From assembly GCA_910585755.1 (NCBI GenBank), contig CAJUFH010000073.1, positions 1-10,980 on the forward strand: a stretch of 10,980 nt of DNA, written 5' to 3'. This DNA comes from an uncultured Muribaculaceae bacterium. GTDB taxonomy: Bacteria > Bacteroidota > Bacteroidia > Bacteroidales > Muribaculaceae. Positions 1-5,569 of the stretch are shown here, piece by piece. The translations under genes and the position numbers were made by a program. Under the pieces are notes generated by a model. The model did no database searches and was not told the DNA's origin. It saw only the letters and a list, made by a program, of their open reading frames with translations. Numbering within the stretch: the stretch's first letter is position 1; the number at the start of each line of letters is the position of its first letter.

Positions 1-53
1 CGAAAACCGTTGTACCCTTACGGGTACCCAGGGTTCGAATCCCTGTCTTTCCG
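1..53 (+). tRNA. tRNA-Ser, 3' part (anticodon read as CGA)
   Basis: This is the 3' part of a class II tRNA; its 5' half lies before the window. The first three bases read as anticodon CGA, followed by AA and the 3' anticodon strand ACCGT. A long variable arm follows (GTACCC, loop TTAC, GGGTAC), typical of Ser/Leu/Tyr tRNAs. The T arm is CAGGG-TTCGAAT-CCCTG at 29-45 and the 3' acceptor strand is TCTTTCC (46-52). The discriminator base G53 is the serine identity base. CCA is not encoded (the DNA reads CCG), so it must be added after transcription. The anticodon sits on the window edge, so the CGA reading depends on the loop alignment. Confidence 0.88.
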
Positions 54-58
54 CCGAG

Positions 59-99
59 AATCGGGCTGCGAGTCAACGACTTGCGGCCCGATTGCTTTT
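59..99 (+). terminator. Rho-independent terminator of the tRNA
   Basis: A long hairpin starts six bases after the tRNA. AATCGGGC (59-66) pairs with GCCCGATT (86-93), and the inner arm continues through 67-74 with 78-85, including two G-T pairs, to a three-base loop. GCTTTT follows at 94-99, giving the U-tract of an intrinsic terminator on the + strand. Confidence 0.75.
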
Positions 100-116
100 G
101 AGGGGGGATATAAGTT

Positions 117-148
117 AAGGCCGTATCAGATTGGGCTGATACGGCCTT
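117..148. terminator. 13-bp perfect hairpin, probable terminator between tRNA and PUL
   Basis: AAGGCCGTATCAG (117-129) and CTGATACGGCCTT (136-148) form a perfect 13-bp stem with a six-base loop. It lies between the rightward tRNA and the end of the leftward PUL operon, where a bidirectional terminator is expected. Neither side has a clean T-run: the + side reads GGCCATCTTTCTTA and the - side AACTTATAT, so the terminator role is an inference from position and stem strength. Confidence 0.5.
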
Positions 149-314
149 GGCCATCTTTCTTACCTAATAATAAATTGCCAATAGGGGAAGGAGAGGGAGC
201 AGGGGACGGAGGGGAAGCCGCTCGCCTTCGGCTCACTCCCCCAACAGTTGGGGATTCGCGGCAGAAACGAGATTCGCGCCGGGGAGAGGGAATCAGCGGG
301 GCTGGGAGGCGGGG
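149..314. other. Gene-free purine-rich spacer after the PUL
   Basis: No convincing gene is visible. From about 181 the + strand is rich in G and A, with many GGGG and GGAG words. One small hairpin, CCCCAA (239-244) with TTGGGG (248-253), could help end transcription of the leftward operon, but it has no T-run. Confidence 0.5.
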
Positions 315-2723
315 TCAGGGGACGAGGAGCTTGCGGCCGGAGGCGACGTAGATGCCGGAGGGGAGGCCTTCGGTGGCGCGGGAGAGGGGGACGGCGGCTT
401 TGACGAGGGCGCCCTGGAGGTTGTAGACGTTGGTCAGGGCGGAGGGGTCGGAGCCTGCGGAACCGAAGGGGTCGGAGCCGGAGGGGTCAAAGGGGGAGTC
501 GGGGGTGATGTCGGTTATCCCGGCGGTAGAGGCGGGGGCGAGTACCCAGGCTCCGAGGTCGAGGACCTGTGTGGTGCCGTCGGCGAAGGCTTCGATGCCG
601 TTTGCGTCGGTGTCGGTCGGGAATACGCGGATGGAGGTCGCGTATGTGTCGTTGATGAAGATGTCGACAATCGAGTGGTCGATGAAGACGTTGATCTTCA
701 GGGTGGTGCCGAGGTTCGGACGGGTCGGGAGGGGGCAGCGGTAGACGCCGTCATACGCGCCGCCGTCGTTTACCAGGCGCCGCAGGGCGCTGAAATCGGC
801 CACCAGTTCTCCGGCAGAGGGGTTGTAGGTTATAGTGGCCCGGGCGGAGGCGTTCTTGAAGATGTTGAACCCGAACGGGGTTGTGCCGATTTTGAAGGAG
901 CCGCAGATTTCCACCATGCGTCCGCTGACGGGCGCGAGGTCGAGGGTCCCGTTAAGGTCGAAACCGCTTTTCGCGAAGGCTATCGGTCCGCGGAGCCCTT
1001 TCAGTCCTTCAAAAGGCTTCTGGACGAGGGAGCCGTCGGCTGCGAGCGACCATTCGCGGGGGAGGGAGTAACAGTGGGCCCATCCGAGTTCCCAGTTGGA
1101 GTTCGACGGGAGCTTGTCGGGGACGATTCCGAGGACGATTGTCTTCTCGCCCTGGCGGAAGATTGTCGGGGAGAGGAGTCCGAATCCGTCGCGGGAGGTC
1201 ATTTCGACCAGTTTCGGGGTCGTGAACGCGGGGACGAAGGTGCCGTTTTCGGCGATGGAGCCGGTCCAGTAGAGAGTGCGGACACCCTGTGATGTTCCGA
1301 GGGGGGTCGCGGTGAAGAGCCACCGGCCGTCGGGCATCAGGGTTATGTTGGGCATCTCCCAGAAAGTGCCGTCTGAGGCGGCGTTGGCGCCGGTGAAGAA
1401 TAGGTCGCCGTTGTTGCTCCAGGATGCGGAGGAGGGGTTGTAGCGGTGGAGAGTGGTCGTTCCGACACCGTTCTTCGAGGAGCCGACGATTATGTAGGCG
1501 TTATCTCCGTTGCGGAAGAAATAAGGGTCGCGGAAATCGTCGGAGAGTCCCGCGGGTCGTCCCGGAATAATCGGGTTGGCGGAGGACTTTGTCCAGTTGT
1601 CGAGGGCCGCGGTGGCGGGATATGCCTGGGCGATTGATGCTTTGCCGTAGTCAACGGCGGTATAGAGGATGTTCGGCCGTCCGCCGGTTATGGCGTCGTC
1701 GGTAAAGACGCATCCGCTCCAGCATCCCTTTATGTCGTAGGGGTCGCCGGGGGCGATCGCGATTTTCTCCTCCTGCCAGTCGTAGAGGTTCTCGCTGGAG
1801 ATGTGCCCCCAGTGGAGGCGCGCCATGTAAGGGCCGTCGGCGTTCTTCTGGAAGAAGAGGTGGTAGCGGCCGCCGGAATATGCCATGCCGTGGCACTCGT
1901 TGGTCCATCCAGCGGCGGGCATGCCGTGGAAGCGGGGCCGGAGCACCTGCCCGGCGAACCGCGAGGCGGGAATGTCGAGGTCGGGAGCGTTTTCGGGCTT
2001 CCAGCTCTGGATTGTGGCGGGGGCAATGGCCTCGTCCCATACGGAAATATCGTCAATCAGGCCGTTGAACGACATCAGCTCGAAGGGGCCGCTCATACGC
2101 GACTCCGTTCCCTGGCCCATATAGAAGCGGGAGGGTGAGAAAGTGAGCGTGCCGTTGGCGCGGGCGGAACCAACCTCTACCCCGTTGTTGTAGAGCTTTG
2201 CCGAGCGTGCCTCGCAGTCGATTACGGCTGTCAGGCAGTTCCAACTGTAGGTCGGAAGGGGGGAGTCGACTTCGATCGCGAGAGGCCATCCGCCGACGTA
2301 AGCGCGGAAGGCGTATTTGCCGTTGAATCCAAGGTAGAATCCGAAGCCGGTCTTGGCGGTTTCGTCGAGGCAGGTCGCGATCGGGGTTTTCTCGCTGGTA
2401 TCGGTATCGATCTGGATAATGGGGTAGCTGGGGGTGGCGACCCACATCGAGACGGTCATGCGCTTGCACCCATCGGGAAGGATGTTTCTCAGGGATGCGT
2501 CGACATGGCTGGTGTACCCGTCTAAACGGAGTGCCTGGCCGACGGCTCCCGGAACATTCTCGGGGGCGAAGTTGCCCTGGACGGCGAAACGCTCGCCGCT
2601 GACGGTCTCCATAATCTGGCCGGAGCGCACGTCCATCGGGAAGTGCGCCACCAGTCCGGCCGCGGCGGTCTGTGCGACCGCCGACAGCGCGGCAAAGGTA
2701 AGGGTGAGGTTGATTTTCTTCAT
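315..2723 (-). CDS. GH32-like fructan hydrolase with N-terminal LamG domain and atypical nucleophile motif
   Basis: Predicted exported beta-fructosidase-like enzyme of 802 aa. A signal peptide (about 1-22, ending AAAG, no lipobox Cys) is followed by a LamG/concanavalin-type sandwich (about 23-240), which probably binds carbohydrate. The GH32 five-bladed propeller spans about 258-555 and the GH32 C-terminal beta-sandwich about 570-728 (DHSIVDIFIND, RVFP). Transition-state Asp399 (FRDP) and acid/base Glu456 (WEMPN, usually WECPD) are present. The nucleophile motif is WTNECHG at 273-279, not WMNDPNG, so Glu276 replaces the catalytic Asp. A Ser/Asp/Pro/Gly linker (about 735-763) leads to a tail with NLQG and GIY, like a sorting signal. 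It is the last gene of the operon, starting five bases after the upstream stop with no Shine-Dalgarno. GH32-type fold is secure; exact activity (exo, endo, transferase or impaired) is not. Confidence 0.9.
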   Translation of the reverse strand: MKKINLTLTFAALSAVAQTAAAGLVAHFPMDVRSGQIMETVSGERFAVQGNFAPENVPGAVGQALRLDGYTSHVDASLRNILPDGCKRMTVSMWVATPSYPIIQIDTDTSEKTPIATCLDETAKTGFGFYLGFNGKYAFRAYVGGWPLAIEVDSPLPTYSWNCLTAVIDCEARSAKLYNNGVEVGSARANGTLTFSPSRFYMGQGTESRMSGPFELMSFNGLIDDISVWDEAIAPATIQSWKPENAPDLDIPASRFAGQVLRPRFHGMPAAGWTNECHGMAYSGGRYHLFFQKNADGPYMARLHWGHISSENLYDWQEEKIAIAPGDPYDIKGCWSGCVFTDDAITGGRPNILYTAVDYGKASIAQAYPATAALDNWTKSSANPIIPGRPAGLSDDFRDPYFFRNGDNAYIIVGSSKNGVGTTTLHRYNPSSASWSNNGDLFFTGANAASDGTFWEMPNITLMPDGRWLFTATPLGTSQGVRTLYWTGSIAENGTFVPAFTTPKLVEMTSRDGFGLLSPTIFRQGEKTIVLGIVPDKLPSNSNWELGWAHCYSLPREWSLAADGSLVQKPFEGLKGLRGPIAFAKSGFDLNGTLDLAPVSGRMVEICGSFKIGTTPFGFNIFKNASARATITYNPSAGELVADFSALRRLVNDGGAYDGVYRCPLPTRPNLGTTLKINVFIDHSIVDIFINDTYATSIRVFPTDTDANGIEAFADGTTQVLDLGAWVLAPASTAGITDITPDSPFDPSGSDPFGSAGSDPSALTNVYNLQGALVKAAVPLSRATEGLPSGIYVASGRKLLVP

Positions 2724-2728
2724 TGCGG

Positions 2729-3817
2729 TTATTTTACGATGACCTTGGAGGTCTTTGCGCCCTGGCGGACGAAATAGATGCCGGGGATAAGGGCGTCGGA
2801 GTTGACGCGGATTCCCTGGAGGTTGAAGTATTCGCGGGGAGCGTCGGCGTTCTCAGCGCCTACTTCCGCGATGGCGGTAGTGGTGGCGTTCTTGGCGAGA
2901 TACTTGATCGCGTTGTCGGTCAGCTTCTCGATGTTGGCCTTGCTGCCGTTGACTCCGGAGCGGGGAGCCAGTTCATAGGCGGCGAGTCCGTTGGCGATGA
3001 TGCGGCCGGGCTGGGCTACGGCCTCATCGCGGGAGAGGATGCGGGGGAGGAACTCGATTATTCCGGCGCAAGCGTGGTCTACGACGTGGCCCCAAGCACC
3101 GAGAACAACGGCGTTGTTCTCGTTCTCGAATTTCTCAACGGTATTTTTGCCTTCGGCAGTATACTGATAGGCGTTAAAATCCCACATGCAGTTGTGGTCT
3201 TCGCGGTGCATTTCTGTGCCGTCGCCAGTCCCGAGGAGTCCGAATGTCTCGCAGGAGAAGTCATTGTTGGTAGCCATGCCGTCGAAGAGCGGGTGGGTGC
3301 GGTGGTCGTAGTACTGCGAGGGATCGTAGTGGTCGGAGTTCTCGTCCTGGACGAACCAGTAGCCGATCTGGGCGTTGACGGTCCAAACATCGGTTCCTTT
3401 TCCGCCGTCACCGTCGCCGTAGATGTTGACCTCGAATTTCGGGTCGACGCGGCCTATCTTGGTGAGGAGCTGGGTTGCGTGTTTGGAGAGGTAGAGGCAT
3501 CCGCCGTCGTTGACGAACTTGGTGAGGGCGGCGATCACGGCCTCGTTGGAAAACTCTGCGGGAAGATTACCTTTGCCGGCACCGATGCGGTCGATGTGGA
3601 TCCAGATGCAGTCGAGGTTGTCGGCGGATATTTTGTCGGTTTCTCCGGCGGCAATCACGGTGCCGTCGGCGTTGAGCTGCTTGAAGAGGCTGACGGCGGC
3701 GGCTTCCTGCCAGTTGTCCATGTCACCGGCGAGAATCGCGGTGCGGGAGTTTGCGGAAACGGATGCGGAGGACGCGAGGATTGCGGCGGCTGCCGCGGAG
3801 AGTAAAAGTTTTTTCAT
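2729..3817 (-). CDS. Secreted DUF4960-like protein with C-terminal sorting-like tail
   Basis: A 362-aa paralogue of the binding lipoprotein encoded just upstream. It has a Sec signal peptide (about 1-22, cleavage near SVSA) but no lipobox Cys and no FN3 domains. The body (about 24-310) aligns with the neighbour's C-terminal domain: NDGGCLYLS (103-111), DVWTVNA (143-149), REDHNCMWD (205-213) and AWGHVVDH (241-248). After a short linker it ends in YFNLQG...PGIYFV...KVIVK (330-362), resembling a type IX secretion tail and the end of the downstream GH32. The gene follows its paralogue by 92 bases containing a strong hairpin, and precedes GH32 by five bases. No catalytic motif is recognised; a secreted fructan-binding accessory role is inferred from homology and context. 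It occupies the place of the surface endo-levanase in the B. thetaiotaomicron locus. Confidence 0.82.
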   Translation of the reverse strand: MKKLLLSAAAAAILASSASVSANSRTAILAGDMDNWQEAAAVSLFKQLNADGTVIAAGETDKISADNLDCIWIHIDRIGAGKGNLPAEFSNEAVIAALTKFVNDGGCLYLSKHATQLLTKIGRVDPKFEVNIYGDGDGGKGTDVWTVNAQIGYWFVQDENSDHYDPSQYYDHRTHPLFDGMATNNDFSCETFGLLGTGDGTEMHREDHNCMWDFNAYQYTAEGKNTVEKFENENNAVVLGAWGHVVDHACAGIIEFLPRILSRDEAVAQPGRIIANGLAAYELAPRSGVNGSKANIEKLTDNAIKYLAKNATTTAIAEVGAENADAPREYFNLQGIRVNSDALIPGIYFVRQGAKTSKVIVK

Positions 3818-3853
3818 TGCTTATAGGTTTAATAGTCTTAGGTTTAAATGGAG

Positions 3854-3887
3854 ACCCGGGCGGCAGCGGCGGGTGCGCCGCCCGGGT
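3854..3887 (-). terminator. Intra-operon GC-rich hairpin (attenuator or RNA-processing element)
   Basis: ACCCGGGCGGC (3854-3864) and GCCGCCCGGGT (3877-3887) form a perfect 11-bp stem, ten pairs of it G-C, with a 12-base loop. It lies 22 bases after the stop of the binding lipoprotein gene and 36 bases before the next start. On the minus strand it is followed by CTCCATTTAAACC, so it lacks a proper U-tract. Partial termination or 3'-end protection that sets unequal expression of the flanking genes is plausible; function is inferred. Confidence 0.45.
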
Positions 3888-3909
3888 TCCGACATGATTT
3901 GGAAACAGG

Positions 3910-5379
3910 TTATTTCAGGTAGTTGAGGATGTTGGAGGTAAGCTGCTCGAGGTTGTGCTGGTAGGGGTTGGTGCCGGAGTTCTGGTTCCACTCGTAGGCG
4001 GCGAAGCCGTTTGCGACGCATTTGCCGTGCTCGGCGTTGGCGTAGAACTCTACCAGGCCTGCGACGCAGTGGTCGCGGACGTGTCCCCAGGTAGCGAGCA
4101 CCATCGAGTTTGTCGTAACCTCGAAGTTGCGGATTACGTCGGGCTGGTTCCCCTTTCCGTAGATATTGCAGTCCCATAGGCAGTTGTGGTCCTCGCGCTG
4201 GCCGGGGCCGATTAGCGGGAGGCTGTTGTAGCCGTAGCTGTTGGGGTCTTCGAATACGAGGTCCTTGAAAATGGCGTGGGCGGTGCGGTCGTAGAAGCCC
4301 TGGTCAGAGCCGTCGCGGAAGTCCCATCCGAGGTAGGCGTTGATAGTCCATACGTCGTCGCCGGAACCGCCGTTGCCGCTGCCGAAGACGGTCGGGGCCA
4401 TGTTGTCAGGCACGAAGCCGAGAGGCACGGTGAGCTGGGTAGCCATGTTGGAGAGATAGAGGGAGCCGCCGTTGGCCGAGTATTCCTTAAGGGCCGCGAT
4501 CACGTCGTCGGCAACGAGTTCGGAGGGGAGGTTCTTCCATCCGACGGGGAGTCCGACGCGGTCAACCATAATCCAGAGAACCGGTACGATGTCGGCATCG
4601 AGGGCCGCAAGCTGCGAGGGTTTAACCATTTCAGTCCCTTCCTGGGCGGCGAACCAGGCCGCGGCTGCGCGTTCGTCATCATCGGGGAGGTCGGCGGGAG
4701 TGTCGGCCAGGAGCATGAATCCGATTTTGGTAGCGATGAAGGGGATTGTCGCTTCGACGGAGGTGCCTTCGGAGGGGTAGTAGGTGTCGTAGATTACTTT
4801 TACGGTGTAGGTTACCTTGCTGTCGACAGGCTGTTTCTCGAGCACGCAGCCGGTAGCGTCGGCGGCGAGGGGGGTAACCTCTCCGTTGTCGCCGCGGATC
4901 ACGTTGACGGCGGTAATGCCTTCGGCGGTGGGGAGGGTCCAGGCGAGAGTTACCTTGCGCCCCTCGACAGAGGCGGTGAGGTCGGTAACGTCGGGGAGTT
5001 CCTCTTTCGGAAGCACGGCGTTGACGGAGACTCCTTCCGAAACGAAGTCACCCTCGTACTTGACTTTGACGGTATAGAGGTGTTCTTCGGCCATAGGCTG
5101 CCCGACGACGGTGTAGGAGGTCGCGTCGGCTGGAAGCTCGACGGCAGAGGATGCCACGGCGTTGTGGGTCAGGATTAGGCCTTCGATACCTTTGGCGTTG
5201 GGGAGTGTCCAGGAGAGTTCGATATTGTGTCCGACAGGGGTTGCCGTCAGGTTGCTGACCTTTGCGAGAGAAGGCACCTCTTTTGGCAGGTCGGTCGGCT
5301 CGAAGTCGGAGCAGGCGGTGATGGCGGCTCCGAATATGAGCGCCATGAGCGCGAACCATTTTGTCGCTATATTTTTCAT
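3910..5379 (-). CDS. Surface glycan-binding lipoprotein, two FN3-like domains plus DUF4960-like domain (BT1761-like)
   Basis: Predicted outer-surface fructan-binding lipoprotein of 489 aa working beside SusCD. The signal peptide ends in lipobox ITAC with Cys23, followed by SDFE, which fits the acidic surface-export signal of Bacteroidetes lipoproteins. Two fibronectin-III-like repeats follow (about 38-124 and 128-212); each has a WTLP motif (57-60 and 147-150), and a YTVKV strand recurs at 102-106 and 191-195. A DUF4960-like domain fills about 215-489, with NGGSLYLS (303-310), DVWTINAYLGW (342-352), REDHNCLWD (395-403) and TWGHVRDH (430-437). Architecture and position directly after susD match the levan-binding protein BT1761 of B. 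thetaiotaomicron; this family link is from memory. The start is supported by the signal peptide; AAAAGCG precedes ATG. A 190-base gap with a repeat element separates it from susD. Confidence 0.87.
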   Translation of the reverse strand: MKNIATKWFALMALIFGAAITACSDFEPTDLPKEVPSLAKVSNLTATPVGHNIELSWTLPNAKGIEGLILTHNAVASSAVELPADATSYTVVGQPMAEEHLYTVKVKYEGDFVSEGVSVNAVLPKEELPDVTDLTASVEGRKVTLAWTLPTAEGITAVNVIRGDNGEVTPLAADATGCVLEKQPVDSKVTYTVKVIYDTYYPSEGTSVEATIPFIATKIGFMLLADTPADLPDDDERAAAAWFAAQEGTEMVKPSQLAALDADIVPVLWIMVDRVGLPVGWKNLPSELVADDVIAALKEYSANGGSLYLSNMATQLTVPLGFVPDNMAPTVFGSGNGGSGDDVWTINAYLGWDFRDGSDQGFYDRTAHAIFKDLVFEDPNSYGYNSLPLIGPGQREDHNCLWDCNIYGKGNQPDVIRNFEVTTNSMVLATWGHVRDHCVAGLVEFYANAEHGKCVANGFAAYEWNQNSGTNPYQHNLEQLTSNILNYLK

Positions 5380-5398
5380 CGCTTTTATAATTTAAGCC

Positions 5399-5546
5399 TC
5401 GCAAGTTTTCAACTTGCTCACCTTAAATGGTGAAGGGTGAAGGGTGAAAGGTGAAGGGAATACTTCAAATCATGCTGGCTATTGTCTCACTCAGGCGCAG
5501 CCTGATTTTCACTTTTCACTTCATTCACTTCAATTTGAACTTGCGA
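5399..5546. repeat. 148-bp palindromic intergenic element with 9-bp terminal inverted repeats and heptamer arrays
   Basis: The ends TCGCAAGTT (5399-5407) and AACTTGCGA (5538-5546) are perfect inverted repeats. Inside, the left part carries four heptamers TGAAGGG/TGAAAGG (5431-5458). The right part carries the opposite-strand form TTCACTT three times (5508-5514, 5515-5521, 5524-5530), so the arms can pair imperfectly. A central hairpin TCAGGC (5491-5496) with GCCTGA (5500-5505) is followed by TTTT on the + strand. There are two further hairpins: GCAAGTT (5401-5407) with AACTTGC (5411-5417), and TTCAATTT (5529-5536) with AAATTGAA (5547-5554). There is no coding potential. It resembles a small non-autonomous mobile palindrome or mRNA-processing unit; its identity is inferred. 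Confidence 0.55.
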
Positions 5547-5569
5547 AAATTGAATTTTTAAGGGTTTGG

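Noticed and set aside
1..53. tRNA-Ser 3' end as an integration site for the PUL
   Set aside because: No second copy of the tRNA 3' end and no integrase were seen in the window, so an inserted island is not supported here.
10..351. Open frame on the + strand overlapping the tRNA
   Set aside because: It runs through the tRNA, its terminator and a second hairpin; the product shows no protein-like features.
1878..1908. Sequencing error or frameshift explaining the missing NDPNG
   Set aside because: The frame is continuous on both sides with conserved GH32 residues, and a single error could not change three separate positions.
2723..3805. Long + strand open frame opposite the second DUF4960-like gene; similar long ones at 7058-8500 and 8528-10108 opposite susC
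   Set aside because: They are antisense shadows created by the GC-rich codon use of the real genes. Their translations are Val/Gly/Glu-rich, with no domain, signal peptide or promoter.
5431..5530. Heptamer arrays as a CRISPR or as tandem operator
   Set aside because: The units are seven bases without unique spacers, so not CRISPR; no evidence links them to a regulator.
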